From Angiostrongylus vasorum (taxonomy: Eukaryota > Nematoda > Chromadorea > Rhabditida > Metastrongylidae): a DNA stretch of 64,000 nt. Below are positions 48,990 through 61,554 of this stretch, piece after piece. The stretch is taken from assembly GCA_018806985.1 (NCBI GenBank), contig JADANN010000306.1, forward strand, positions 365,501 to 429,500, written 5' to 3'. Made by a program: the position numbers and the translations under genes. Below the pieces are notes generated by a model, which saw only the letters and a list, made by a program, of their open reading frames with translations, had not been told where the DNA came from and did no database searches. Numbering within the stretch: position 1 is the first letter of the stretch; every line of letters starts with the position of its first letter.

Positions 48990-51900
48990 ATTGCAATCAA
49001 AATGTAGACGGAAATCGATTTAGGGACTATTAGTTAGGAAGCAGAGCAACGGTAACCGTTGAATCTGCTGAAATCGAATAAACGGAAGAAGAGAGCAGTT
49101 GCAAAACAGACGCCTTAGCTGGATCTGGTCGTAATAACCGCATTGTTTCAGAACCCATTCAAACGTTTTTGAAACAGTCGTCATCATGCTGCATTCCTAG
49201 TCGAAATCAAAGGTGGGGTATACCGCATCACATAAGCAGGTGTATTGTCAGTTCCGACACATGACATGGTTTCACGCTCGTTAGACAGTGGTTGTGGAAT
49301 TTTCCGAGAAAAACTATGAAAAGTTGTTCGCTCATTTATCTAAAATTTGACCACCGTATTATAAGGGCTGCCATGCTTGAAATAAGAAGAAGCAAATACA
49401 GTTGGTTTGAGTGCTAAAGTGACTTACAGGACGTACCTTCAGTAGCAGAGTGTTGCATGGACTGATTGAGACTCCTGCGTATTGAACTACTCGCCGGGTT
49501 CTGCATAATTTCCCGTACAGTCACGGAGATCGATTTCAGGCCATTATGCGAGAGCGCTAAAACAAACTCGATGCACTCTTATCATGTTCTAACCTTCAGC
49601 ACTATTGACATTTATATCGACAGTCACAATCCTGTATTTTGTCGCTCCATTATCACACCCGTAATAAATTCCAGGCTTCTTCTGGAACGGGTATTCCTAG
49701 AGTCTAGGCTACTTTGAGGAATTGAGACTGGCGAGCCCAAATTGGCCTTAATTTTAGGGCTGACCTTGCATTTGAAAATGTTGCAGTGATTTTGGATTGT
49801 CAAGTATAAAGGGGGTTTCGTGACTTTCAAAACATTCATTTTTTGCTTTTTCTCCAGAAATTTCGTAACTGAAATCTGTTTTTCTAAACAATACAGATTC
49901 TTACACAGTGTCGAACAATTCCATAAATCTAACATATCGCTATGGTTCTTAAGTTTTGCTGTATTTTACCCGTAGAACATGTTGATCAACCCACCATTAG
50001 TGGTGAATCAGATGCGGATTACACCAAAAGTTTCCTGGGCGGTAAATAAACAGTGTAAACAGTATAAATGAAAGATGCAGGGCCAACTACGAAATATGAA
50101 GTGAGGACATCGGTGGGGTACGGTATAATTCTCGAAGCACTTTGTGTTATCTATCCTTGAGGACCGAGTTCTAAGCTTGTGATTAGTTTTCCTTTCTTCT
50201 CAAAAACTATTGGTTAAGTCAAGTGAACGCCACAAAGGTCATAGTAAGTAGATAAATGAGCCCTGCAACAACCTCATTTTCCATTAATATTTTATAAATC
50301 ACAGCGAATAAATGATGAAAATGCAACTGACCACATAAAAAGTTAGTGAGACTAATAGGCTACTGCTCACAAAGGATTTGTTATAAAAGAATCCATTTCA
50401 AGGTTTCGTTGATCTAAAACCTTGCATTCAATTTTGTCTTCGTAAGCAGGGAAGCTAACTAAATATTATCAAACAAAGTGTGTAAGATGCAAGTGAGTCT
50501 CACCGATGAGAAAGTGCTTATTTTAAGCCCTGACTTTTAGCTAGAGACATTTGGCTAATAAAATGTAAAATTGATAAGAAATCCTAAGTGAAACAGTAGA
50601 TGGACGACCTTCCCAAAAAGATTTGAACAAAATTTGTTATCACTAACATTGTCATCTGAAGACTCTGATGGGACAGCCGAACTTTGAATGGAAACTTTGC
50701 CACTTTTCCCTAACAGTGACTATTCACGTCAGAATTGCGCAAGGCTATCGTAGGGAATTTTATCAAAGGTCTCCTGAACAAGGTTCTTTCATGGAGTGTT
50801 TATTAGGAGAGATGGTGGATATGTGGAGTATCCAATTTTGTTTTCCCTAGCTTGCTTCTTAGTCATTTGCTGAGTGACTTCAACAGCAATGTTTTTGTAA
50901 TGAATTCAACGAACACTCCTGTCAACGTTAACGTTTACTACGGCAAATAGTCAGAATGTTGGAATGCTTAGATAATAAACCAAGGTGATATGACTTAGAA
51001 AAGTTACGAGTGAGAAAACAAGCTCAGTGCCATTGGAATAGTGCCCGACAAATTTATCAGAACATTTTATTAGAGTTGGAGGTAAATTAGAGTTATTTTG
51101 GAGAACGACGTTTCATTTCTTTTGATCGCACAACCTGACCAGTTCTTCCTGGGACCTCGCATCGACACCAGAAATCAATAGTTGTTTGTCATTGGGAAAT
51201 GGAATGAAGTTTCTGATAGGATTCGAGACGAATTTTCCTTTTATTCGGAAAGATCGAACTGTGCTTAATCCTAACAAGTACACGGCAAAACAACGACATG
51301 AGAAATTCGCTACAAAAACCTCCAGTGAGCAGCGAGAGGAAAGATTATCAGCTGAAATTTAATGCGTGCGTGGCATTCTCCAGCTGAATCACCGTGGGCT
51401 TTCCGATGGTTTTTCCACGGTTAACTGGGAACTTTAAATTCGCCAGTACATTCACTCTTGGGTTAATCTCAGGAAACCATTCATGAAGTGTTCCTTCTCT
51501 TTGTAGGAAGCGAAACGCGATGTTTTATGCAAAACTGTGTTGAAAACTACGACCACATGAACGGCTTGAAAAGATTAGGAAGCTGTGAACAAATTAATTG
51601 AGTAATAAGTATTGAAGGAAGGCAACCATCGATCTCTAATTTGGTGGTGCTGTGGTATCCTTACAGATGAAGCCTTAGATACTACCACTCCTACAAATTT
51701 TAGTGATCGTTGAGCGATTGCTAAACAGAATTGTTGAATAAATTTCTGCAAGATATCATCTATAGAACAGCATGACCTAAGACGGAACACCTAAAATCAC
51801 GCTAAGCAAAGCTATCATAAAATGGATACCAGGAAAGAGTTTCTGAACCATGGGAAATATTTTTTTATAATTGATTTTACATAGATTACAGTATAATTAA

Positions 51901-52360
51901 TTATATATCGATCGTAAATTTTCTTAATCATAGAAAAATAAACAAAGAGTTCTTAGCGCGAATAATGAAAAGACAGCACAGCGCAGTTTCTTCCCGAAAC
52001 CATAGGTTTGGCTAGTTTTTTCCAGCTAATATCGACTGATTGGGCGATTGGTGGAAGGACTGTTGGAACGAGACCATGCTGAGTACGCTTCATTAACAGT
52101 TGACTTTTTACTTTAACTTTTAAAAACTCCTTCCACTGGTGACTCAATACCAAGTTTGCTGAGATTTTTAGCGACCACAATAACAGCGGAGTCAGCTGCG
52201 GTAAATGAAAGATATGAGTATTGAAAATCATTCGAACCAACTCTGTCTTATAGTTTCAGAACCGAAAGCAATTGACAAAGACTGGAATTGATGGTGGGGA
52301 TGCGAGTCACAATATATAAATAATATTTTGTGGTTCAAAACTAACCCTATATTTTAACCT
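48990..52360. other. Stretch with no recognised gene or repeat
   Basis: AT-rich, with only short scattered open frames on both strands (for example 49624-49935 minus). No conserved motif seen. Confidence 0.5.
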
Positions 52361-52364
52361 TTAT

Positions 52365-52562
52365 ATTTGCTGCCCTACTCTTTTTAATGGCAGGGGTATA
52401 TTGCAAAATATAACTTCAACGAAGCTGAGATACTTGCGAGACGAAGGACCCGCATGGTGTGGTGGTGAACGCGTTACTCCCCGGAAAGGACAATAGCGCG
52501 TTCGTTCCCCACCATAGGCACCTGCTGTCCAGAGTTTTGCAAATATCTCAGCTTCGTTGAAA
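52365..52562. mobile_element. Foldback tRNA-like element FB4 (shortened)
   Basis: The left arm is reduced to the terminal 80 bases (CTTTTTAATGGCAGGGGTAT, CTTCAACGAAGCTGAGATAC). The right arm carries a clear tRNA-like segment at about 52450-52520 (CATGGTGTGGTGGTGAACGC, GCGCGTTCGTTCCCC) and ends GCAAATATCTCAGCTTCGTT. Confidence 0.8.
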
Positions 52563-52602
52563 CTACTTTTATAATAACTGCGACATTCTTTCTTCCAACC
52601 CA

Positions 52603-52767
52603 GATTTTATCTCTCATAGAGAGAGAAACTTCGGAGTTCGCTTACTCTTACTTGGATGGACTTGAAAACGCTTTTTGTTGTAATTTAGCACATCCTTTTT
52701 CTAAAGTGGAACTTAGCAATGATTACAGAAATGCTTTAAACGCTGCGGAAATTGCATCTATTTTCAG
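52603..52767 (+). CDS. Unidentified exon candidate
   Basis: Between CAACCCAG and GTGAAA an open frame reads LSLIERETSEFAYSYLDGLE, NAFCCNLAHPFSKVELSNDY and RNALNAAEIASIF. The composition is that of a folded protein. No family recognised. Confidence 0.35.
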
Positions 52768-53167
52768 GTGAAATTCTCTAAGCATTGTGGTAAATAAGAG
52801 GAGGGACGAGGCAGCTATCCTGCTACAATCCACTACAACAATTGAAGTCCTTTCGAAAGGAGAACGGCGAAATAAGTTCTCACGCAAAAATACTAGAAAT
52901 AGGTCTAAAATTATAGCAGTTTGTGTACTACAAAAACTTAAGACATCGAATTGTTATAGACCTGCACAAGGTAAACAAGTCATTGTTGTCATTATTTAGG
53001 TGAATAGATTACTAGCCAACATTAGCCTATCATTTGATGCTGATAACGCTGTACTGCAGAACATCCATGAGCCCGTAAAAAGCAATTCGCCTGTGTTTAC
53101 ACGGGGTCGGGGGTTGTGAATAGTTTGAGTTGAAGCGTTGAATGCTGTTTAGGTCACTTACTGTATC

Positions 53168-53285
53168 GATAGGTAAATATGAACTGAGAAGAACTTCAAA
53201 TTGGCATGATATTTTAAACGGTGCACACATAATGGTTGCAAAAGAGAAAGCAACGCTGATTGCTAATCTCTCAGACAAACGGAGT
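53168..53285 (-). CDS. Unidentified exon candidate
   Basis: Acceptor CTCATAG and strong donor GTAAGTG frame a segment reading LRLSERLAISVAFSFATIMC and FKISCQFEVLLSSYLPIDT. It has a hydrophobic stretch that could be a membrane helix. A possible next exon begins at about 53100 after AACACAG. Not identified. Confidence 0.35.
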
Positions 53286-53697
53286 CTATGAGAGGAGAAG
53301 ACGAGAAAAAAGCGAAACGTCATGCTTTAGAAAAAGCCCTAGAATTATCCCTTTATTCCACAAAGCTCAATGAATGTTTGCTTTTTTCATTTACTTGAAA
53401 ACTCTCATCTACGATTTAAGCACAATCAGCCTTCGGGCTTGGTCTTGAACTATAAAATTGCATAGTGAGAATGTTGAAAAATATAAAATTCCACTACAAC
53501 GCAAGTCATCTGTTCTTTAGAAGAAATTCAAGTGGCAATACGTAACAAAAGTGAAGCGATAATCGAACTGTTTTTTTTCGAAAGAGTGCCTGTTTCATCA
53601 GAAATCTACATCTAGTAGGAGCTTGAGTGGTCTCTAAGACACGGCTAACACGTTGCGGATGCATGAATTTGTTTAGCGAAACTAACGCAACTCATCA

Positions 53698-53991
53698 ATG
53701 GCTTCAACGAAAGAGAGGGCAAAAAAAAGAAAAGCCGAGCTCAAGGAGGAAATCAAGGTGTGAAGCGGTAAATCGATGGGCATGTGAATCATGCCATTCA
53801 GATGTCTCACTTCAGGCCATAGGGGAGCAGGAGACTGTGCGCGAAGGAGCAGAATGCCTCCTGGAACAGGAAGAACACCCACAGAGCTGAGTGTGAACGA
53901 CGACATGGTGAGGCTCTCCCGCAATGGCCGAGCTCCCGGGAGCGGCGTACGGTGCGGCGGAAGATCGCCAAGCATGCGTGATTTGTGCCGA
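53698..53991 (+). CDS. Unidentified two-exon candidate
   Basis: A Lys/Glu-rich start (ATG at 53698: MASTKERAKKRKAELKEEIK, donor GTGTGA) is followed by an unusually GC-rich block at about 53801-53991. That block reads RMPPGTGRTPTELSVNDDMV and RLSRNGRAPGSGVRCGGRSP and has a strong donor GTGAGT at 53992. The phase between the two is ambiguous: the first frame ends in phase 0, whereas the second fits phase 1 or 2. The reading of the first part could instead be in another frame (RKRGQKKEKPSSRRKS). Function unknown. Confidence 0.35.
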
Positions 53992-55479
53992 GTGAGTCAT
54001 TTGGCTTGCTCATCTATCAAGCAACAAAACAGACAACATATTCCCTGAAACTTCTCCGTTATTGTGTTTTCGTCTGCAAAGAGACGCACTTTAATGTAAA
54101 ACACGTCGTTTTGGCACTGGCAAGTCAAGGAAAGATTACAAAAGCCTAACGAGCTCAACATAGATGTTTGTTGTTATCTACAGTGATGCTCGCCACTTCA
54201 CGCAAACTTAACGCTCTTTCCATCTTAAAAACTCACGTCTCAGCTAAAACATCAATCGTAAATAATTCAGTCATTTTATTTTAAAAAGAAAAAAAAGAGG
54301 CTTTTTCCCTAGCAGCAATTTATTTTGAAGTCTCAAAAATTATTCGGACAAACCAACATCTTTTTTCGAAAATGTCAGAAGATGGTATTAAGAACGTCGC
54401 TAAAACTTTTAGACAGAAAACGAGCGAAGGTCGGAAGAAAAATTCGAGGCAGTCCAGAACGTAACGAGTAAAAGATTATAGCACTTATGATATAATGCCT
54501 TTCTGACTGCCCGCCAACGCAGCTGCTTTTTCAGTTGAAGGATTTTCCATGCAAATGTGGTAAATTTATTTGCCGTCGAAAACATTGACATTAACGTCAT
54601 GTGCCAGCGCATTCATCTCAGAACGATATTCATCTTCTATGGATCTATGTATTTTTTCTATAGAAATGAACAACATTCACTAGGCAAAATTGTCGAGAAT
54701 TCCAAGGAGATTCTGCTTTTTCATTAAAACAATGGCGCAGCAACAAGTAGGGGGCGTGAAGGCAATTTCAACGGACTTGTTAAGCAAAGTAAACCCACAG
54801 TTAATGATGCTAAGGAATCGATTACCTCAGGAATAGAACAAAGTAACTAGTTCTGCAAGTCATGATAGAAATGTCTTTACATGAGTTATGAACGAGAAAT
54901 TCGACGTTTTATCGATTCATTCTGAATCATTCTATGAAGCAGAGTTTTGTCAGAGATATTTCTAACGTGATTAATAACGCGCTGTATAATAATAGTAGCT
55001 ACAAGTGTCTTTTCCAAACAAATACTTTTTTATTTCCGATAGTGTATAACTAAAACTCTAGAAAATGTGTGGGAGGGCCATCGATTCTTTTCTTCAAGTT
55101 CCCATTTCGACAGAATTTTCGTCCTCTTCCACGTTTCAGTATTGCCAGTTTTCTGTTCTGGGACCCAATTAACTGACTCGTTAACGCGAATGATTTCGAG
55201 AAAGGATTTTTATGATCATCCAAGAGGCAGAACTGATGTCGAACTTGGTGATAAATAAATTTGGAATTAGTCCTTTCTTTTACATAACAGACGAATCGAT
55301 TAAGATCCACATAAAGGCTACAAGCTGTTCTTTAAAGTACTTTGAAACTGTGCCGAAATAAATCAAAACCGACCTCCGTTTCACCTCGGCCTTTATAGTC
55401 AAGTAATATCTTACGAATTATTCTTGCTAAACTAGCGCGAAGTAGGTATAACTTTTTTTGAAACATTATGGATGAGGTT

Positions 55480-55790
55480 TCAGCGATTTTATCTTCTCGA
55501 GAGCCGTTGTCTCCGTCTGCAAAGTGGACCAATGGAACTTACTCAGATCAGAGAATTGATCTGAGGTAAGGTGTGACAGCAAGACATTCGCCTTTCCTAC
55601 TCCTTTTATGCTTTTGAAGTTCGTTCGAAAACCCTTAAGAGTTTTGCGCGCTGACATTTGTTGTTCCCACACTAAGAACGTGAACCCCATCCAAAACCAC
55701 CATCTTTGCCCGTGAAGTGCCAGGTGGAATTTTGTTGCTCTGCCACAAAATTTCTCGCATTTCCATCAGCCTCTCCTGACCCTGTTATCA
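55480..55790 (-). mobile_element. Penelope-like GIY-YIG end fragment
   Basis: Minus strand at about 55760-55620: HFTGKDGGFGWGSRS-like frame followed by SARKTLKGFRTNFKS, the conserved end of the GIY-YIG frame (compare [10 protein letters not shown] in better copies). Confidence 0.55.
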
Positions 55791-55885
55791 TGAATTATAT
55801 CTTTGAACGGGAATAACCTACGGAGCGCAAATCGGCATTGCACCCAGCTAAACTGAAACAGCGATCAAAATCACAAGGTTTCATT
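55791..55885 (-). mobile_element. Foldback arm fragment FB6
   Basis: Minus strand matches the inner part of the foldback arm: CACCCAGCTAAACTGAAAC / GCAATGCCGATTTGCGCTCC (mirror), without its tRNA-like part. Confidence 0.6.
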
Positions 55886-56861
55886 TATTTACAGGCTAAT
55901 TTTTCTGATGGTAGAGCGCTGTGTGGAATGCAAACTGCAAAACTATTCATCCAGTAATTCAAGACATTTATCCAACTTCTTTCCATAGAGCGGATGACAA
56001 AACAATAAACTACATGGGACAATGGAGTCAGCGCTGTAGAGGTGAAGTCTCCACCATACACATAAGCACCTACAAGGGTTGATGGCAATCATTGCCCACT
56101 GACAACGATCTCACTAGCATGCAATATATACCGGATGGACTTAGGATTGAAAAGCCAAGGTACTTTATTAAGAGAGTCATAAGGTGTTGAATCAACAAGG
56201 CATGCATAATTATTTTCTGTTCACGTGCTGTGAGCTGCCCAAGAATGACTTGTACCGCGGAGTCATCTGAAACGTTTGTGTGGAGTGCGGTAACGTCCCT
56301 ATGAGTCTAATACAAATACATGGTAAACGAACATTTTGCTGTTAGGGAGATGGGTTGAATGAACTGGAGCAACTCGGTGAGGATATGCTTTGAAAACTGT
56401 GTTATCCGATTGGTCGGTCAGCCTACACAGCCAAGCTAACTGGCCTAACTTTTGAAATTTGGAGGATCAGTAAGCGCGAGATCATCAGTTAAAATGAGCT
56501 CATGTGATTTAATAACTAAATGTAAGATAAGGTAGGTTTGCAAGTAATTGACATGACTGGTAAATAGTAGTTTAAAGAAAGTTGCCTTTCGTCTTACTGA
56601 TCCATTCGCTGTTTAATATTCACTATTCCTTTTATATTTTTTTTCAGGCGATGGTCGAAGTGAGAATGATATTTAAGAAGTGGAATTGTTCCAAAAGGGG
56701 CACTTTTTTAGTGGTCGGTGCACGTGCACGATGTGCACCCTTTCTGTGAATGGTTTTGGTGACGCTATGTGAAAGTGTCTGCTTTTTGTTACACCATATA
56801 ATAAAGCAACTAAGCTTTCTCTTTGTTGACATTTCTTTTGTTGTCCGAACTTGCAAAACAA

Positions 56862-58668
56862 TGGAGACAGGAGATAAAGGAATATCTTATAGAGAGAACA
56901 GCAGCCGTAATGGTCGAAGCTGCAGAGGCTGGGAAAAGCATTCGCAAAGCATATCGAAGCTTCGCCAATTAGAAAACCGAGATGATTTCACTCCGACGCC
57001 CAGACGGAACAGTTACAGCGTCCAGAAAGGCAAAGGAGAAAAATCATTCACGATTACTGTTCAGATCTCTTCGATAGCCACTTCCACCTTCCGTGATATG
57101 AAATAAAGAGGATGGATATGTTGTACCACTGGTTCTCCCCTCCGAAATCCGACATGTCATTTCGTCGGTGAAAAATCGAACAGCACCACGTCCGAGAGGA
57201 GAAGATCAGAACACCTGAAGAACCTTCCGCTAGTCCTCGTAAACACACTGGCTCGGCCCTTCACACGTTACCTGACCCAATGCAAGGTCCGTACTCAGTG
57301 GAAGACCAGCAGGGACCGTGTTATTGTTCAAGAATGGTGACCTACACGATATCGGCAACTATCGCCCAATCTGCTTGCTGTCTGTCGTCTACAAACTTTT
57401 CTCTTGAGTCATCCTAAACAAGATCGAAAGAACACTGGAAGAAGTACAGCCATGTGAGCAAGCAAAGTTTCGATAAGGATTTAGTACGATAGACCACATC
57501 CACACGATAACAAGGCTCAATGAAGTATGGCGAGAGTACAAAAGACCGCTCTGTCTCACTTTCATCGATTTAAAGAAAGCCTTTGACTCAGTTGAGATAG
57601 AAGCAGTCATGGAAGCCCTTGATAGTCAAGCAGTCCCTACTCAGTACATAAAGATTCCTCGTGAGTTGTACAAAAATTTCACATCCAAGATGTCACCATT
57701 CTACAAGGATATTAACATTGACGTGAAAGGAGGAGTTAGGCAAGGCGATACAATCTCGCCAAAGTCATTTACTACCACCATCCAGAACGTCATGCGAACA
57801 TTGGAATTGGATAATATGGAAGTGAAAATCGATGGTCGGCAGTTACACCATCTTCGCTTTGCTGATGACATCGTCTTAATAGCACCAAACATTAGCCAAG
57901 CGGAACGTATGCTTTGCCGACTTTGGTGAAAAGCCTATGGAATCATCGGTCTTCGACTAGATCTCACGAAAACGCTGTGGGATGATTGGTCTTCAACTAG
58001 GTCTCACGAAAACGATGTTCATAAGGGAACGGAATGGTTTCGCATGCCCATTCACGCTCAATGGAACGAATACCTCCCGAATGCTCCACATATGTCTACC
58101 GAGGTCGGAAAATCAATGTGAAGAACGACTTAGCTCCAGAGCAGAGCAGAAGGAAACCAGGGGCTTGGGGAGCATTTAAGAGCATCGAGGATGTAGTGAA
58201 GAGGACAAAGAACACCTGACTCCGTACCCAACTTTTGACTGGACAGTACTTCCTGCCCTAACGTATGCGCCAGGAACCTGGTCGCTGTGTAAGCAGGATG
58301 AAAGGTCATTCAGCGTTATCGAACGCGCAGTCGAAAGGAGATGCTTGCGGTTTCCCGTTTCACACAAATAAGGGATGGGTTCCGAAGCCCTGATCTGCGT
58401 CAGCGATCAGAAATCAAAGATGCGGTTCTGTACGGCAAACCGTCGATATAAGGTGGGCCGTACACGTAATGCATATGAATAACAACCGATGGACAAAAGT
58501 CGTTAGTGACTGGATTCCTCGGGATGTCAAACCTACTGCAGAAAGACCATCCACTCGATGGTCAGAGTTCTTAAAGAGGAGCCTAGAAGAAAGATATGAT
58601 GCTTGACGAGTTCCAAGAGGCGTCTGCTCGAGTTCCGCGACGATCAACGGGACTACAGGCGAAGCAGG
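56862..58668 (+). mobile_element. RTE-type retrotransposon, lineage 1, copy B
   Basis: Plus strand, 5'-truncated in the linker before the RT (SRNGRSCRGWEKHSQSISKL frame and SYSVQKGKGEKS, in shifted frames). It then follows copy A closely to RWAGHV and GRPP regions and ends near AGGCGAAGCAGGTGATAGGT. Several frameshifts, and an internal direct repeat at about 57949-58017. Confidence 0.85.
57609..57929 (+). pseudogene. RTE reverse transcriptase fragment
   Basis: A 106-codon open frame: FTSKMSPFYKDINIDVKGGV, RQGDTISPKSFTTTIQNVMR and HHLRFADDIVLIAPNISQAE. It holds the QGD and FADD motifs of RTE reverse transcriptase and is close to copy A. A shift at about 57915 removes the rest. The upstream motif (IDLKKAFDSVE) is read at about 57570 and appears in frame up to a stop-free join. 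Confidence 0.85.
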
Positions 58669-58671
58669 TGA

Positions 58672-58830
58672 TAGGTGACTTGATGCGTATCTCCCTTGCA
58701 CAATAGCTTACGGTGGCTCACCAGTGTATCAAGTCAGTGTTGCTATCCTCCCAGACAAGTCTGGTGCCAATTTGCCAACCACGGAGGGATGGGGGGGCTG
58801 GCTGAGTCTGGGACACGTTATCGATGCCAT
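58672..58830 (-). mobile_element. tRNA-derived SINE copy 9 (partial)
   Basis: Minus strand body only: mirror of GATAGCAACACTGACTTGAT and GGCACCAGACTTGTCTGGGA. Joined directly to the 3' end of RTE copy B. Confidence 0.65.
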
Positions 58831-60160
58831 TTTTATTTTAGGGTGTCTTAGTTGACTCAGTGTGAGACGTGTCAAGGGCCATGAATGTGTCATTGTGTGG
58901 CCTCGATAGCCAAAGCGCTTGACGCACAACTACAATTTGCCTGTTAGACGCTTCCTTATCCTTTCTGTTATGCTGTTTTTTCTGCACAAACTCTGACCCT
59001 CCACTATTTCTTTTCAATGTTTTATGCGCAGGTTAGTAAAATGAAGAGGTAAGAAAAGACGACGAATGTCCTGCTTATCAATTGATATAGTGGGGCATAT
59101 GCTCACAATAAAGACCCAGGTGTTCAGCACTAAATAGTTATCGGTCCCTTTAGATCGGTGGGTGGCCCTTTACGTGATGTCTAAGTTTCCATCAGGATAG
59201 CAGCTGTGATCCGTGATATTGGATTATTTGGCGTTTTCAAACAGAATTCTCAAAGTCTTTGCTTGTGCGATCTTACTCGTGAAAGGAACCTGCGTTGTGC
59301 ATATAACGTGAACACTGTGGAACACCGCTTAGCCACGTGTCAACTACTGATCTCCGGTACCATGTTTCAATGCTACATGTAGCCTTATCGTTATCAACTT
59401 GATGTTGTACGTGGAGAAACGCATGACATCAACCAAGGAGTGGTTCTCATTTTTAATACTTGTAAGCTGAGGCACGGTTCTACAATGGATCACTACACTT
59501 TCAAAAAATAGGCGAAGGCCAAAACAGTGCCGGTGGCTTTAATCTTGTATGTTTCATTTACCGTTCGTTTCTTTTCACTTCAGTTTCAGCGTCGGCGTTT
59601 TAGCAATGGTTTTTTTTCGGATAGTAAATGGGTGAAATGTTGAGCACTGGTGAACTCTAAGGAAGACCTTATGCATTTGACTCAATGTGAAGTCCTACTT
59701 GCTTGCCCCATACCTGTTCACTTTATTGCGTTAGAAATTAGGAAAATTTGCTTCTGCTCACAAAGTATTCTCGATACGACCGGTGTAAATGAAAAACACA
59801 GTGCAACTAAATGATTAAGTGAAAAAAAGGAAAAGGCGGAAAGTAAAAATGAGTTTTAGTCGTAAGGAAACTCTACAGAATTTCATTGAAAAAACGAAGA
59901 AATAGGGGCTTTAAACGTGTTCATATTTCACGCTTGTATTCGACGTGACCTGCAAAATTCTACTGGTCCAGAATCCATGGCTTTTGCAATTCTGACTGGC
60001 GGTGCGACCGACAACAGGTTCATTACGTGCCAAGAAATGTACACACATGCAGTGTGTTTCATAGAAAAAACTTACGCTTTTGCTGATGGTAAACATGTTT
60101 GCTCACAAAGCAGACTCTCGACCTCTAAAAGGTCGCTTTACATCCTCCACATAAATTCAG
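58831..60160. other. Stretch with no recognised feature
   Basis: No repeat or convincing coding segment recognised. A short ATG frame at 59850 (MSFSRKETLQNFIEKTKK) ends in a stop after 18 codons. Confidence 0.45.
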
Positions 60161-60322
60161 GTGAGGGATGCCCAAATGGATCGCGTCGCTGAGGAAAGGG
60201 CACTTCTTAAACATGACGGCATTGCACAAAAAATCGAAGGGCTACCAAAGATGAACTTGTACGAGAGAAGTTGGGAACAGGTTGCAAGGTTAAGTGAAAA
60301 GTTGAACGAAAATGTGTGCAAG
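60161..60322 (+). CDS. Unidentified internal exon, coiled-coil-like
   Basis: Acceptor AAATTCAG, donor GTAGTC, exactly 54 codons, phase 0 both sides. It reads VRDAQMDRVAEERALLKHDG, AQKIEGLPKMNLYERSWEQ and VARLSEKLNENVCK. It is rich in charged residues with heptad-like Leu/Val spacing, so probably alpha-helical. This is the most convincing unassigned exon on the plus strand. Its neighbours were not found in the window. Confidence 0.5.
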
Positions 60323-60639
60323 GTAGTCGCGTTAAGTGCAGCAATCATATTTAATCTCCGAAGTCGCGTCTCCTTCTCTTTTACTGGCTTCCAAATCCAG
60401 TCAGGCTACGTCAGTAACAATCGCTAAGGCTGCTGAATACTTTTTCACGCAAATGTGTTGTCCGGACAGAAAGCACCATTTTCTGTTCGAATTTTTTCTC
60501 CCATAACGTTACAGTTGTTGAAACCATGGAGATTCCGAACAGAGTGAAAGAAGAATGACTTAAAGAATGGAAGATTCTTAGGGGACGGCGAGAAGCAAAA
60601 ACACTGTTTCCACTCCATATAAATACCTACTTACATAGC

Positions 60640-60975
60640 GGCACGGCCCGTAATCACTGTTTGCGTAGGTCTCAGCATATTCTCCAATTTACGGAGTTTT
60701 GCTGGTCCAGCCATTGTGGTTTCCCTGAAGCTCCGAGGTCAGCCTGGCCAAAGTCGGCCCCAGGTCGTCACGTCGCCAGGCTTTGCGGATCGCAGGAATA
60801 TGCCACCATGCGACAATTTTCATACCAGGACGGTGGTGGACGGTGGTATTGGTTTAGTCTTAGCAAGGATTCCTGATGGAAACGCTGGACTCCTCAGCTT
60901 GGGAGACCCTGCCGGGAGGACGAGTCTCCCCACTGCCCAGGCATCATAAGGCGGTAATCCATTGAGAGGATCCAT
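60640..60975 (+). mobile_element. Rep-C retroposon copy 6
   Basis: Plus strand: CGGCACGGCCCGTAATCACT, GCTGGTCCAGCCATTGTGGT, CAGCTTGGGAGACCCTGCCG, ending AAGGCGGTAATCCATTGAGA. Confidence 0.8.
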
Positions 60976-61234
60976 GTAGATGCAAGTGAAATTACACAAA
61001 AACGTCATAGATTGTCATAATAGAAGCAGTCACTAAAATGTCTGTTGCAATTTTACGCACACAAACAACTTGTAGGGAAGTGAACAGGAATATTATCATC
61101 AGGAATATTATCAAATATCTATAAAACTCAACGAAACTTTTCAAATTATGAAAATTTTCGTGTGAGATCGAAAACACACCACCCTAAGTAAAACAAGCCG
61201 GTGAATGAATGAATCGGTGAAAAAAACCACAACG

Positions 61235-61515
61235 ATGCTGACATAATCGCAAAACTTGGATACCGAGCAAGATCGAACCACGACAACCCTTTCCAGGGGC
61301 TCGCGTATTACAAATTGCACCACGGACCTCCTTGCCTTGCGTATTTCTCGGCTTGTTTTCTTTCTAACGCTGTTTTCAGCAGGCACCCTGTCAGCGGGAT
61401 TGATCTGGCTCCCGGGAGGAGTAATCGTGGTTCGATCTGGTCTAGGGTCCAAGTTTTGCGAATATCTCAGCATGGTTGTGGTTGTATTTCACATCATACC
61501 CCGCCGTGAAAAATT
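61235..61515. mobile_element. Foldback tRNA-like element FB5
   Basis: Inverted arms: the left starts GATGCTGACATAATCGCAAA and has GATCGAACCACGAC. The right has ATCGTGGTTCGATCTGG and ends AAGTTTTGCGAATATCTCAG then CATCATACCCCGCCGTGAAA. The right arm's GTGGTTCGATCTGGT resembles a T-arm with box B. Confidence 0.75.
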
Positions 61516-61554
61516 ATACTTGGCAAAAAAAAAGGTTAACATCGGTAAATAAAA

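Noticed and set aside
52445..52520. Candidate tRNA gene inside foldback FB4
   Set aside because: Box A and box B are approximate, and no full cloverleaf with a clear anticodon arm and acceptor stem can be drawn. It is part of a repeated element.
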